NCBI RefSeq assembly: GCF_001422665.1
Contig: NZ_LMLU01000001.1
Span: 1,576,732-1,640,731 of the forward strand
Direction of reading: 5' to 3'
From: Arthrobacter sp. Leaf234
GTDB taxonomy: Bacteria; Actinomycetota; Actinomycetes; Actinomycetales; Micrococcaceae
Length of the DNA: 64,000 bases
Shown: positions 8,421 to 17,359 of the stretch, piece after piece
Layout of the letters: each line of letters starts with the position of its first letter
How positions within the stretch are numbered: the first letter of the stretch is position 1
Position numbers and translations under genes: made by a program
Notes under the pieces: model-generated
Databases searched by the model: none
What the model was told of the DNA's origin: nothing
The model's input: only the letters and a program-made list of their open reading frames with translations

Positions 8421-9206
8421 TCAGGCGCCCCGCCGGTACAGCGTGTAGAGGGCGGACTCCTCCGTGAGGAGGGAGGCGAGATGCATCGGGACGGCGTCCT
8501 CCGGACTGTCGCCGGTCGAGATGCGCGGCCCCTCGCCGCCGACGAGGAGCGGACTGATGGACAGGGCCAGCTCGTCCACGGTGTGCGAGCGGATGAAATC
8601 TCCCAGCACGGCGGGTCCGCCCTCGCACAGGACCCTCAGCAGTCCACGCCGGCCGAGCTCGGCGAGGACCGCGGACGTCTCGACGGTCCCGGTACCGCAG
8701 TCGACGACGTCAGCCACGGCCGACAGGGCGGCCCGCTTGCCGGCGTCGGCGGTGCCTGCCGTGAGGATGACCGGGCGCACGGGCGCCTTCGTGAAGAAGC
8801 CGCTCTCCGGGTCGAGGTCCAGGCTGCCGGAGATCACCGCGATGGCCGGGTGCGCGGCGAGCCCGCGCTGTGCTCGCCAGGCGCGCGCGTCGTCGTCGAC
8901 GAGTTTCCCCTCGTAGCCCTCGGCGCGGATGGTGCCCGCGCCGACGAGGACGACGTCGGCGAGCCGGCGCAGTACCGTGAAGATCCGCTGGTCGCCGTCA
9001 TTGCCGAGGCCGGCGGAGAAGCCGCCGCTCGTCGCCGCGCCGTCGGCCGCCGCCACGAAGTTGAAGCGGACGTAGGGCCGGTCCACGGCGGGGTAGGCGT
9101 AGATGCGGTGGAGTGCCTCGTCGTCGATGCCGGCGGAGGTGCCGGTCGAGGTGCCGGTCGAGGTGCCGGTCGAGGTGCCGGTCGGGGGGAGGAGGGACGT
9201 GATCAT
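8421..9206 (-). CDS. RibD C-terminal/DHFR-fold pyrimidine reductase family protein
   Basis: NADPH-dependent reductase of the RibD C-terminal family, a DHFR-fold superfamily. The 262 residues carry the domain alone, without the RibD deaminase. Motifs: PYVRFNFVAAADGAATSGG, VVLVGAGTIRAEGYEG, and a C-terminal LRVLCEGGPAVLGDFI, which is the nucleotide-binding signature. The N-terminus has a (G-T-S-T)n tract from a 12-bp repeat. The start codon overlaps the stop of the upstream DHPS-like gene by 4 nt (ATGA), so the two are translationally coupled. True substrate unknown. Confidence 0.85.
   Translation of the reverse strand: MITSLLPPTGTSTGTSTGTSTGTSAGIDDEALHRIYAYPAVDRPYVRFNFVAAADGAATSGGFSAGLGNDGDQRIFTVLRRLADVVLVGAGTIRAEGYEGKLVDDDARAWRAQRGLAAHPAIAVISGSLDLDPESGFFTKAPVRPVILTAGTADAGKRAALSAVADVVDCGTGTVETSAVLAELGRRGLLRVLCEGGPAVLGDFIRSHTVDELALSISPLLVGGEGPRISTGDSPEDAVPMHLASLLTEESALYTLYRRGA
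9139..9186. repeat. 12-bp tandem repeat (4 units) inside the RibD-C gene
   Basis: Four head-to-tail copies of GTGCCGGTCGAG, the last with one change, in frame. It encodes the repeated Thr-Gly-Thr-Ser near the protein N-terminus. Unit number could vary between strains by replication slippage without breaking the frame. Confidence 0.9.
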
Positions 9207-10147
9207 GAGGCCGCCGGTTCGTTGTAGTCGCCCATGTTGTGGCGGAGGTACAGGGGTTCGCGCCAGCCGAGGACTGCCTCGGTCAGATCGATCGCCGCGC
9301 GGGATGCCGCGACGTTGTGCATGCGGAGCACCCTGGCACCGCCGAGGATGCAGATCACGGCCGCCGCGAGCGACCCCTCCACCCGCTCGCGCTTCGGGCG
9401 GTCGAGCGTCTCGCCGATGAAGTCCTTGTTGGAGACGGCGGCGAGCGTCGGGAAGCCAAGGCCGGCGATCTCCGCGAACCGTCGTGTGATCTCCAGCGAG
9501 TGCACCGTGTTCTTGTTGAGGTCGTGTCCGGGGTCGATGAGGATGCGGTCCTCGCGGATGCCGAGCCGGACGGCGTCGTCGACCCTGCGGAGAAGGAAGT
9601 CCGCGACCTCGCGGACGACGTCGTCGTAGGTGGGGCGCGGGTAGACCGTGCGGGGAGCCGCGAGGCTGTGCGTGATGACGAGGTGCGCGCCGGCGTCGGC
9701 GACGACGGCGGCCATGTCCGGGTCCCGCAGGCCGGTGGTGTCGTTGACGACGTTCGCGCCGGCCGCGAGCGCCTGGCGCGCCACCTCGGGGAGGAACGTG
9801 TCCGCGGAGATGATCACGTCCGAGACCGCGCGCACGGCACTGATGACCGGGACGATCCGATCGGCTTCCTCGGCGGCGGGGACGGGATCGCCGGGGGAGA
9901 ACGGCGCGCCGCCGATGTCCACCCAGTCCGCGCCGTCGTCCACGGCCTTCAGGGAGGCATCCACCGCGGCCTGGAGCGCGAAGGTCGCCCCGCCGTCGTA
10001 GAAGGAGTCCGGGGTCCGGTTGACGACGGCCATCAGGGCGACCTTGCGGTCGAAGTCGACGGTGCGCGTGCCGAAGGTGTGCACCGCGTGCCGCAAGCCG
10101 GGCAGGTAGGTGCCGGGCGAGGAAGGAGCCGCTGCGTGACTGTCCAC
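9203..10147 (-). CDS. Dihydropteroate synthase-like protein, divergent FolP2 type
   Basis: TIM-barrel pterin-binding protein. Conserved parts: NRTPDSFYDGG, ADTF, VNDTTGL, a DPGHD-N-K pterin-site region, and RMHNVA. The canonical DIGGESTRPG pABA-loop motif is replaced by DIGGAPFSPGDP, and the SRKS loop by SNKDF. This matches the FolP2-like branch of actinobacteria, for which DHPS activity is doubtful. The start is taken as GTG 10147, since upstream frame sequence crosses into the promoter region of the cysteine desulfurase gene; the SD is weak. It is first in a two-gene unit with the RibD-C reductase. Confidence 0.82.
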   Translation of the reverse strand: MDSHAAAPSSPGTYLPGLRHAVHTFGTRTVDFDRKVALMAVVNRTPDSFYDGGATFALQAAVDASLKAVDDGADWVDIGGAPFSPGDPVPAAEEADRIVPVISAVRAVSDVIISADTFLPEVARQALAAGANVVNDTTGLRDPDMAAVVADAGAHLVITHSLAAPRTVYPRPTYDDVVREVADFLLRRVDDAVRLGIREDRILIDPGHDLNKNTVHSLEITRRFAEIAGLGFPTLAAVSNKDFIGETLDRPKRERVEGSLAAAVICILGGARVLRMHNVAASRAAIDLTEAVLGWREPLYLRHNMGDYNEPAAS

Positions 10148-10263
10148 CCTGCATTCATACCACTGCACCCTGCGCGTCCCGCTGCACGTCCGGGGTGGTA
10201 CCGCCCGCGGTGACCGACGCCACCGGAATGGGCTGCGCGGCGTGGCGCCCGTAGAATCGGAGC

Positions 10264-11490
10264 ATGCCCGTGTATGTCGATCACGCGGCGACCACGCCCA
10301 TCTCGGCGCCGGCGCTCGCCGCACTCACCTTCGAACTCAGCCGCAGCGGCAACCCCTCCTCGCTGCACGGCTCGGGTCGTCGCGCCCGCCGGTCGGTCGA
10401 GGAATCCCGCGAGACGCTCGCTGCTGCTGCCGGGGCGCACGCCTCGGAGGTCGTCTTCACCTCGGGCGGCACCGAGGCGGACAACCTCGCCATCAAGGGC
10501 CTCTACTGGGCGCGGAGGTCCGCCGATGCCGCGCGCACCCGCATCCTCTGCAGTGCCGTGGAACACCACGCCGTGCAGGACACGGTCGAGTGGCTCGAGC
10601 GGCACGAGGGGGCCGAGGTCGTGTGGCTGCCCGTCGACGCCGCTGGTGTCGTCTCGCTCGACGCCCTCAGAGCCTCGCTCGCGGACGCGCCGGAGCGTAC
10701 TGCCCTCGTCACGGTCATGTGGGCCAACAACGAGGTCGGGACGGTGCAGCCCGTCGAGGCCGTCGTCGCCGAAGCCGCCCGGCACGGCATCCCGGTCCAC
10801 AGCGACGCGGTCCAGGCCTTCGGCTCCCTGCCCGTCTCCTTCGCCGCCTCCGGACTCGCCACCATGGCCGTCAGCGCACACAAGATCGGCGGACCGGTGG
10901 GGGTCGGCGCGCTCCTCGTCCGCCGTGACGTCACCCTGACGCCCGTGCAGCACGGCGGCGGACAGGAGCGGGACATCCGGTCGGGCACGCTCGACGGTGC
11001 GGGTATCGCGGCCTTCGCGGCCGCCGCGGACGACGCCGTCGCGCATCTGCCCGTCGAGGCGCTGCGGCTCGCGCGGCTCAGGGACCGCCTGATCGAGGGC
11101 ATCGCGCGCCAGGTGCCCGACGCCGTCCTGCGCGGGATACCGCACCCCGCGCCCGAGGGCGCACGCCTGCCCGGCAACGTCCACTTCACCTTCCCCGGCT
11201 GCGAAGGGGATTCGCTCCTGTTCCTCCTCGACCTGGTGGGCATCGAGTCATCGACCGGCTCGGCCTGCACCGCCGGCGTCCCGCGTCCCTCGCACGTCCT
11301 CCTCGCCATGGGCCTGAGCGAGGACGAAGCCCGCGGCGCGCAGCGTTTCAGCCTCGGGCATACATCCACGGACGACGACGTTGACGCCGTGGTGGAGGCC
11401 ATCGGCGAAGCCTACGGGCGTGCCCGTACGGCGGGCATGGCAGGACACGCATCGACCATCCAGACGGCAGGGACGGGTTTTTCGGCATGA
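10264..11490 (+). CDS. Cysteine desulfurase, NifS/IscS family
   Basis: PLP enzyme that removes sulfur from cysteine and passes the persulfide to acceptors. PLP lysine is Lys207 in [10 protein letters not shown]. The mobile catalytic cysteine is Cys335 in [11 protein letters not shown], IscS-type. Length is 408 residues. The stop overlaps the mnmA start by 4 nt (ATGA), strongly suggesting that this enzyme supplies sulfur for tRNA 2-thiouridine. GGAG sits 3 nt before the ATG and a TAGAAT -10-like hexamer lies at 10252-10257, so the leader may be very short. No iscU or Suf genes lie alongside. Confidence 0.93.
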   Translation: MPVYVDHAATTPISAPALAALTFELSRSGNPSSLHGSGRRARRSVEESRETLAAAAGAHASEVVFTSGGTEADNLAIKGLYWARRSADAARTRILCSAVEHHAVQDTVEWLERHEGAEVVWLPVDAAGVVSLDALRASLADAPERTALVTVMWANNEVGTVQPVEAVVAEAARHGIPVHSDAVQAFGSLPVSFAASGLATMAVSAHKIGGPVGVGALLVRRDVTLTPVQHGGGQERDIRSGTLDGAGIAAFAAAADDAVAHLPVEALRLARLRDRLIEGIARQVPDAVLRGIPHPAPEGARLPGNVHFTFPGCEGDSLLFLLDLVGIESSTGSACTAGVPRPSHVLLAMGLSEDEARGAQRFSLGHTSTDDDVDAVVEAIGEAYGRARTAGMAGHASTIQTAGTGFSA

Positions 11491-12626
11491 GGGTACTGGC
11501 AGCGATGAGCGGCGGCGTCGATTCCGCGGTGGCGGCGGCACGGGCGGTCGAGGCGGGACACGACGTCGTCGGCGTCCACCTCGCGCTCTCCCGGATGCCC
11601 GGGACGCTCCGGACCGGCAGCCGGGGCTGCTGCACCATCGAGGACTCGAGGGATGCCTGGCGCGCCTGCGACATCCTCGGGATCCCCTACTACGTCTGGG
11701 ACTTCTCCGAGCGGTTCAAGGCGGACGTCGTGGACGACTTCGTGGCAGAGTACGCCGCCGGGCGCACCCCGAACCCCTGCATGCGCTGCAACGAGCGCAT
11801 CAAGTTCGCCGCACTCCTCGAGAAGGCCCTGGCCCTGGGGTTCGACGCCGTCTGCACCGGCCACTACGCCCGGGTCGTCGAGGACGCCGACGGCAACCCG
11901 GAGCTGCACCGAGCCGCCGACTGGGCGAAGGACCAGTCCTACGTGCTCGGGGTCCTGACGCACGAGCAGCTCCGGCACTCGATGTTCCCGCTCGCCGAGA
12001 CGCCGTCCAAGGCCGAGGTCCGCGCCGAGGCCGAGCGCAGGGGACTTTCGGTGGCGAACAAGCCCGACAGCCACGACATCTGCTTCATCCCGGACGGCGA
12101 CACGCGCGGCTGGCTCGAGGAGCGGATCGAGATGACCGAAGGGGACATCCTCGACGTCGACGGTCAGCGGCTCGGAAGCCACCCCGGCGCCAATGCGTTC
12201 ACGGTCGGTCAGCGTCGCGGCCTCAAGCTCGGCACGCCCGCCGCGGACGGCAAGCCCCGCTTCGTCCTCGAGATCCGGCCCAAGCAGAACGAGGTCGTCG
12301 TCGGTCCCGAGCACCTGCTCGCGATCGACGAGATGACCGGCATCAAGGTGTCCTGGGCCGGCCTCCCGATCGGCGAGGTCGCCACGGGCGAGGAGTTCGA
12401 CTGCATGGCGCAGGTGCGCGCCCACGGCGATCCCGTCGCCGCCCGGGCACGCGTCCACGCAGGCGAGGGTGCCCCGACGCTCGTGGTCCGGCTGGTCGAG
12501 CCCATGCGCGGCGTCGCCCCGGGCCAGACCGTGGTGCTCTACCAGGGCACGCGTGTCCTCGGGCAGGCGACCATCGATGCCGCGCGCTCCGCGCTCCGAC
12601 CGGACCTCGCGGCGGCCGAGGGCTAG
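11487..12626 (+). CDS. mnmA: tRNA-specific 2-thiouridylase MnmA (TrmU)
   Basis: ATP-dependent enzyme that 2-thiolates U34 of Lys/Glu/Gln tRNAs. The PP-loop is [10 protein letters not shown] at residues 8-17. Catalytic cysteines are Cys101 in [12 protein letters not shown] and Cys198 in [11 protein letters not shown], matching the two catalytic positions of the family. CTGHYA and the C-terminal beta-barrel ([15 protein letters not shown]) are present. At 379 residues it is full length. It is translationally coupled to the cysteine desulfurase upstream. Confidence 0.96.
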   Translation: MRVLAAMSGGVDSAVAAARAVEAGHDVVGVHLALSRMPGTLRTGSRGCCTIEDSRDAWRACDILGIPYYVWDFSERFKADVVDDFVAEYAAGRTPNPCMRCNERIKFAALLEKALALGFDAVCTGHYARVVEDADGNPELHRAADWAKDQSYVLGVLTHEQLRHSMFPLAETPSKAEVRAEAERRGLSVANKPDSHDICFIPDGDTRGWLEERIEMTEGDILDVDGQRLGSHPGANAFTVGQRRGLKLGTPAADGKPRFVLEIRPKQNEVVVGPEHLLAIDEMTGIKVSWAGLPIGEVATGEEFDCMAQVRAHGDPVAARARVHAGEGAPTLVVRLVEPMRGVAPGQTVVLYQGTRVLGQATIDAARSALRPDLAAAEG

Positions 12627-12636
12627 TCGCAGTTCA

Positions 12637-12656
12637 CAGACCCCCTCCAGGGTCTG
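12637..12656. terminator. Small hairpin between mnmA and chorismate mutase
   Basis: Inverted repeat CAGACCC / GGGTCTG with a 6-nt loop lies 10 nt after the mnmA stop and 14 nt before the chorismate mutase start. No T-run follows. It could be a weak terminator or mRNA end barrier. Confidence 0.4.
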
Positions 12657-12669
12657 CTTGACTGGAGTC

Positions 12670-13047
12670 ATGACGCATCCCCGCAGTGGTTTCGACCCGT
12701 CTGCCAGCTCGCTCGCAGGGGGCGTCGCCCCCGAGGTGATGGCCGAACTGCTCTCCGTGAGGAGCTCGATCGACAACATCGACGCGACGCTCGTCTATCT
12801 GCTGGCCGAACGCTTCAAGGCGACGCAGCGCGTGGGCCACCTCAAGGCCGAGCACGATCTGCCCGCCGGGGACCCGCAGCGCGAGGCCGCGCAGATCGCC
12901 CGGCTCCGGATGCTCGCCGAGGAGGCGCAGCTGGACCCCGCGTTCGCCGAGAAGTTCCTGAACTTCATCATCTCCGAGGTCATCCGGCACCATCAGGCCA
13001 TCTCGGAGAACCGCCGTCCGGACGCGACCGGTGGGCCCCGTGCCTGA
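12670..13047 (+). CDS. Chorismate mutase, AroQ fold
   Basis: Small all-helical chorismate mutase converting chorismate to prephenate for Phe/Tyr synthesis. At 125 residues it carries SVRSSIDNIDATLVYLLAERF, then RVGHLKAEHDLPAGDPQREA, then FLNFIISEVIRHHQ, the three-helix AroQ arrangement. Actinobacterial forms of this size often need DAHP synthase as an activating partner, which is not in the window. The ATG at 12670 has GGAG 4 nt upstream. The downstream MetE-like gene overlaps its end. Confidence 0.87.
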   Translation: MTHPRSGFDPSASSLAGGVAPEVMAELLSVRSSIDNIDATLVYLLAERFKATQRVGHLKAEHDLPAGDPQREAAQIARLRMLAEEAQLDPAFAEKFLNFIISEVIRHHQAISENRRPDATGGPRA

Positions 13048-14068
13048 GACCGGGTCCGCGACCGTCGGGGCGACGGCGGCGGGGGACTGGCCCGGGACCG
13101 ACCCCCTCGAGGCCGACCGCGCGGTGCGCGGCGAGCTCGGCGGTGCGAACCTCCCTTTCCTCCCGGCCCTGCCCGCGCGCGGACCCGGGAGTGACGACGT
13201 CGGCCGCACCCTGGGGATGCTCGTCGAGCTGCCGTTCGACCTGCAGCCGCACGGGTGGCGCCTCGTCCAGCGCCCTGGCGCCGACCAGCGCCGCGCCGAA
13301 TCCGCCCTGTCCTCCGACCTGAACGCGCTCGGCGACGTCGCGGGCGCCGAGGACCGTCCTGCTGCCGCACTGAAGCTGCACCTGCACGGTCCGCTGTCGC
13401 TGGCCGCCGGCCTGCACCTGCACAGCGGCGAACGCGTCCTGATCGACCACGGAGCCCGGCGGGAGCTCTATGCATCGTTGGCCGCGGGCGCGGCAGACGT
13501 CGTCCGGCGCGTGTCCTCCGTGGCGCGCGGCGCGGACCTCGTCATCCAGTTCGACGAACCCGACGCGGACAGGATCCTCAGCGGCCGGGTGCCGACCGCC
13601 AGCGGCTACCGTACCCTCCGCGCGATCGACCGGCGCGAGGCGACGGAAGCCTGGGGCCTCGTGGCGTCGTCGGTCCTGGCCGCAGGAGCGGCCGGTACCG
13701 TGCTCGCCCCCGGCACCACGGACACCGCGCTGGAAGCGGCCCGGGAGGTCGACGGCACGGCGCTGGCCCTGCAGCTGCCCGCCATCTCCGACCGCCAGTG
13801 GGAGGCGCTCGCCGAGGGCGTCGAGGCAGGCCGGGCGCTCTGGTTGGCGATCCTCGATCCGCGGGCCGGTACTCCACAGGTCAGCGCGCTCGTGGAGCCG
13901 GTCCTCGCCGCCTGGCGTCGCGTCGGACTCCCGCCGCGGGCTCTCTCGGCCGTGACGGTCACGACGCCGTCGGGCCTCGCGATGCGATCGCCCGCGGATG
14001 CGGTGCGGGCCCTGACGCGACTGGCCCAGGCCGCGGACGCCCTCGACCAGGTACGCGCGGAGGGCTGA
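13031..14068 (+). CDS. Cobalamin-independent methionine synthase-like protein lacking zinc-site cysteines
   Basis: Resembles the C-terminal barrel of MetE (the vitamin-B12-independent methionine synthase family) as found in actinobacteria (LKLHLHGPLSLAAGLHLHSGERVL, DLVIQFDEPDADRIL). The whole 345-residue protein contains no cysteine, so it cannot form the H-C-E-C zinc site that activates homocysteine in MetE. It also lacks the MetE N-terminal domain, so methionine synthase activity is unlikely. Two GTG codons are possible starts, at 13031 and 13040; both overlap the chorismate mutase stop. The real substrate is unknown. Confidence 0.7.
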   Translation: MGPVPETGSATVGATAAGDWPGTDPLEADRAVRGELGGANLPFLPALPARGPGSDDVGRTLGMLVELPFDLQPHGWRLVQRPGADQRRAESALSSDLNALGDVAGAEDRPAAALKLHLHGPLSLAAGLHLHSGERVLIDHGARRELYASLAAGAADVVRRVSSVARGADLVIQFDEPDADRILSGRVPTASGYRTLRAIDRREATEAWGLVASSVLAAGAAGTVLAPGTTDTALEAAREVDGTALALQLPAISDRQWEALAEGVEAGRALWLAILDPRAGTPQVSALVEPVLAAWRRVGLPPRALSAVTVTTPSGLAMRSPADAVRALTRLAQAADALDQVRAEG

Positions 14069-14084
14069 CGGCGGCGACCGTCAG
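14065..14084. terminator. Short bidirectional hairpin overlapping two convergent stops
   Basis: Inverted repeat CTGACGG / CCGTCAG with loop CGGCGA spans both the stop at 14068 (plus) and the stop at 14081 (minus). Confidence 0.5.
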
Positions 14085-14749
14085 ACGCGCTGTTCCCAGC
14101 GGCTCGGCTGCGCGGCGGCGGGCAGGGCGCCGTCGAACGGATGGGTGGCGTACTCGAACACCCCCGCATACACGAGCAGGGTGCCCAGTTGCCGGTGGAT
14201 GACATTCGTCGTGATGCGGAAGGCGCCGAGGTCGTCGTCCCACCACTGCTCCACGTAGGCGAGTGCGCCGAGGACGTCGGGCAGGGGGAGCCGGAGCCCC
14301 GCGAACACGCGCGTCTGCGAGGAGACCATGCGCATCCGGCCCTGCTCCGAGGCGGTGCAGGTCAGGAGCGTGGCCATCCGGCGGTGCCGTCCCACGTAGT
14401 CCGTGAGGATGCCGTCCTGCAGCGAGGTGGTGTCCTCGAAGACCCGCACCGCGGTGCCGAAGTCCAGTTCGCGGCGCGCCGTGAGTGCCGGGCGTCCGAA
14501 CGGATCGGTGTGCGGGTAGTTGTCGATCGTGAACGGGACGTCGGTGTTGTACTCCGGGAAGAACGCGTTCTCGAGCGCCGTCAGCCGGAAGGCAGGCCGC
14601 GCGAACCACGCCGGGGAACCGGCGACGTCGAACACGCCCCGCCCGTGGCCGGCGAGGCCGCTGCCGGCATGCAGGCCGAAATACTCGCGCAGCTCGGGCT
14701 GGAGGCGTCCGAACCCGGTGCCCATCGCCTGCTGGTAGATCGAGGTCAT
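14081..14749 (-). CDS. DUF4166 domain-containing protein
   Basis: Conserved protein of unknown function. The family signature is near the start (ELREYFGLHAGSGLAGHGRGVFDVAG), followed by a mostly beta-sheet-like region (REFDFG-type strand here RRELDFGTAVRVFED) and a C-terminal EYATHPFDG. No signal peptide or TM is seen, so probably cytosolic. The ATG at 14749 is preferred (GGAAGTGGG upstream) over a GTG 9 nt earlier. In other genomes such domains can accompany oxidoreductases or lipid genes, but nothing in this context gives a function. Confidence 0.75.
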   Translation of the reverse strand: MTSIYQQAMGTGFGRLQPELREYFGLHAGSGLAGHGRGVFDVAGSPAWFARPAFRLTALENAFFPEYNTDVPFTIDNYPHTDPFGRPALTARRELDFGTAVRVFEDTTSLQDGILTDYVGRHRRMATLLTCTASEQGRMRMVSSQTRVFAGLRLPLPDVLGALAYVEQWWDDDLGAFRITTNVIHRQLGTLLVYAGVFEYATHPFDGALPAAAQPSRWEQRV

Positions 14750-14932
14750 GCTGCCCACTTCCGTCGCTCGGACAACCAGTCAACCATGCTGCTCGCCGTG
14801 AACCCGCCGTGCGTGCGCAGCCGGGGCTGCGCGGGACCTCGGTCCCACGTCCGAACGCGTCCTCCAGGAGGTCGCGTACCGCACGCGGAGAGCGAGGCAT
14901 ACCCCGGGCGATCCGACGGCCAGGGAAGCCCG

Positions 14933-16225
14933 TCACAGCCGGCCGGCGGCCTTGAGCCGGATGTACGCGTCGGCCAGCTGCGGCGGCAGCTCGGACGGCA
15001 CGGCGTCCACGACCTCCGCGCCCAGCAACCGGATCTGCTGCGCCACGGCGGCGCGGTCGAGCAGGGCGCGCTCGGCGGCGGCCGCACGGAACGTCGCCGC
15101 CGCCGTCGTCCGGTCGCCCCGCATCTCCTCGAGCCGCGGGTCGCGGACCGACGCCACCAGGACCACATGGCGTTCGGTGAGGCCGGGCAGGGCCGGCAGC
15201 AGGCCCTCCTCCACCGCGCCCGCGTCGAGGGACGTCAGCAGGACCACGAGCGAACGGTGCGCCGACGCCGCGCGCACCTGCGCCGGGACCCGGGACCAGT
15301 CCGCCTCGATCAGCTCCGCCTCCAGGGGCGCCATCGCCGTCACGAGGGAGCTGAGGAGGTTGCCCTTCGCGGTCGAGTCGACGCGCGCGCGCAGCCGGCG
15401 GTCGAACGCCAGGAAGTGCACCTTGTCACCGCCCCGCTCGGCGAGCACGGACAGCAGCAGTGCCGCCTCGATCCCGGTGTCCAGCCGGGGTTCGTCCAGC
15501 ACCCGCGCAGCGGACGTGCGCGAGGTGTCCAGCACGACGACGACGCGACGGTCCCGCTCCGGGCGCCACGTCCGCACGACCGTGTCGCGTCGGCGTGCGG
15601 TGGCGCGCCAGTCGATCGAACGGACGTCGTCGCCCCGCACGTAGTCCCGCAGGGAGTCGAACTCCGTCCCGGCACCCCGGATCTGCACGGCGGACTGCCC
15701 GTCGAGCTCCCGCAGCCGGCGCAGCTTCGAGGGCAGGTGGCGCTTGGAGTTGAACGGGGGCAGGACCCGCAGGACGCCGGGAGCGGGGACGGCCAGCTGG
15801 CGTGCCGCCATCCCCAGCGGGCCGGAACTGCGGATGGTGACGGTGCCGACCCGCAGGATCCCGCGCCTGGACGGCTGCAGGAGCACGGACATCCGCCGTG
15901 ATTCGCCCGGCGGTATCACGACGCGCTGCTCCGGATCGCGTGCGCCGGCAGACGGTTGCCAGGCCTCCCGCACGGTGGCACGAAGCCTCCGCGCCGTGTC
16001 GTTGCGCAGCACGAGCGCGCTGGTGCACTCCTCGCCGAGCCGCACGCTGTCCGGCAGGGTCCGGACGATGCCCACGCGCCTCGGCGACGCGGCGAGCGCT
16101 GCATCCACCGCCGCGAGGACGGCGAGCAGGGTGGCCCACAGCAGGATCGGCGTCGCGCCCGGGAACAGGATGACGGGCACGACGCCGAGCAGCGCCAGCA
16201 GGACGAAGCGGCCGGTGATGACCAC
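14933..16225 (-). CDS. DUF58 domain-containing membrane protein
   Basis: MoxR-associated protein. Two N-terminal hydrophobic segments (residues about 5-25 and 28-45) are followed by a beta-rich region. The DUF58 core comes next: FDSLRDYVRGDDVRSIDWRATARR near residue 185-210, then a VWA-like domain (VVVVLDTSRTSAARV). In known MoxR operons DUF58/VWA proteins are clients or partners of the AAA+ ATPase in maturation of envelope complexes. The gene starts 57 nt after the moxR-like stop and is last in the cluster. The 174 nt before the DUF4166 gene start holds nothing recognisable. Confidence 0.88.
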   Translation of the reverse strand: MVITGRFVLLALLGVVPVILFPGATPILLWATLLAVLAAVDAALAASPRRVGIVRTLPDSVRLGEECTSALVLRNDTARRLRATVREAWQPSAGARDPEQRVVIPPGESRRMSVLLQPSRRGILRVGTVTIRSSGPLGMAARQLAVPAPGVLRVLPPFNSKRHLPSKLRRLRELDGQSAVQIRGAGTEFDSLRDYVRGDDVRSIDWRATARRRDTVVRTWRPERDRRVVVVLDTSRTSAARVLDEPRLDTGIEAALLLSVLAERGGDKVHFLAFDRRLRARVDSTAKGNLLSSLVTAMAPLEAELIEADWSRVPAQVRAASAHRSLVVLLTSLDAGAVEEGLLPALPGLTERHVVLVASVRDPRLEEMRGDRTTAAATFRAAAAERALLDRAAVAQQIRLLGAEVVDAVPSELPPQLADAYIRLKAAGRL

Positions 16226-16282
16226 GGTGAACTCCTCTCGGGCCCCGCACGGTCCGTGCGGCGGCCCTTCGGGTGGGTCGGT

Positions 16283-17359
16283 CTACCGGGGGACGGGGAC
16301 GGTACCGAGGATGCTGCCGAGGACGTGGTCGACCTCCACCCCGTCCATCTGCGCCTCCGGCCGGAGGGCCACGCGGTGCCGCAGCGCGGGCAGGGTGAGG
16401 GCCTTGACGTCGTCGGGCGTCACGAAGGTCCGGCCCGAGAGCCAGGCCCAGGCGCGCGAGGTGTTGAGCAGGGCGGTGGCACCGCGCGGTGACACGCCCC
16501 ACTGGAACGACGGCGAGCTGCGCGTGGCACGGACGAGGTCCACGATGTAGGCGAGGACCTCGGGAGCGATCGACACGGCGTCCACCGCGGCCCGGGCGCG
16601 GTCGACGTCACCGGCATCCGCGACGGCACGGATCCCGGCGGCACCGAGGTTGCGGGGGTCGAAGCCGACGCTGTGCCGGCGGATCACCTCGATCTCGTCC
16701 TCCCGGCCGGGCAGCGGCAGCGTGAGCTTGAGCAGGAACCGGTCCAGCTGCGCCTCCGGCAGCGGATAGGTGCCCTCGTACTCGACCGGGTTCTGGGTGG
16801 CAGCGACGATGAACGGCGTCGGCAGTGCCCGGGAGACGCCGTCGACCGATACCTGGCGCTCCTCCATGGCCTCCAGGAGTGAGGCCTGGGTCTTGGGCGG
16901 CGTCCGGTTGATCTCGTCGGCGAGCAGGATGTTCGTGAAGACGGGGCCCTCGCGGAACGTGAACTCCGAGGTCGCGGACTCGTAGATGAGCGATCCGGTG
17001 ATGTCACCCGGCATGAGGTCCGGGGTGAACTGGACCCGCTTCGTGTCCAGGTCGAGGGCAGTTGCGAGCGTCCGCACGAGCAGGGTCTTGGCGACGCCGG
17101 GAACACCCTCGAGCAGGACGTGGCCGTCGGCGAGGAGGCCGATCAGCAGACCGGTCACGGCGGCGTCCTGTCCGACGATGGACTTGCCCACCTCGCTGCG
17201 GACCCGGAGCAGCGCCGCGCGCGCGGACCGGCTGTCCTCGGTCTCGCCGCCCTGGGCGACGTCCGGGCGGTCGGCCACGCGGGTCGCCGGGTGGGACCCT
17301 CCGGAGCCGGCTGTCGGATAGTTCCGAGACGCGTCCTGCCCGCCGGGTGTGTCGGTCAT
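16283..17359 (-). CDS. MoxR-family AAA+ ATPase
   Basis: AAA+ chaperone-like ATPase. Walker A is LLEGVPGVAKTLLVRTL and Walker B is ILLADEINRTPPKTQASLLEAMEE. Sensor 1 is AATQNPVEYEGTYPLPEAQLDRF, and a sensor-2 helix lies near SPRGATALL. Length is 358 residues from ATG 17359. That ATG overlaps the DUF4350 stop (ATGA) and has AAGGAG about 11 nt upstream. The N-terminal 45 residues are a low-complexity tail. Gene order DUF4129-DUF4350-MoxR-DUF58 is a conserved actinobacterial arrangement of unknown final role. Confidence 0.93.
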   Translation of the reverse strand: MTDTPGGQDASRNYPTAGSGGSHPATRVADRPDVAQGGETEDSRSARAALLRVRSEVGKSIVGQDAAVTGLLIGLLADGHVLLEGVPGVAKTLLVRTLATALDLDTKRVQFTPDLMPGDITGSLIYESATSEFTFREGPVFTNILLADEINRTPPKTQASLLEAMEERQVSVDGVSRALPTPFIVAATQNPVEYEGTYPLPEAQLDRFLLKLTLPLPGREDEIEVIRRHSVGFDPRNLGAAGIRAVADAGDVDRARAAVDAVSIAPEVLAYIVDLVRATRSSPSFQWGVSPRGATALLNTSRAWAWLSGRTFVTPDDVKALTLPALRHRVALRPEAQMDGVEVDHVLGSILGTVPVPR

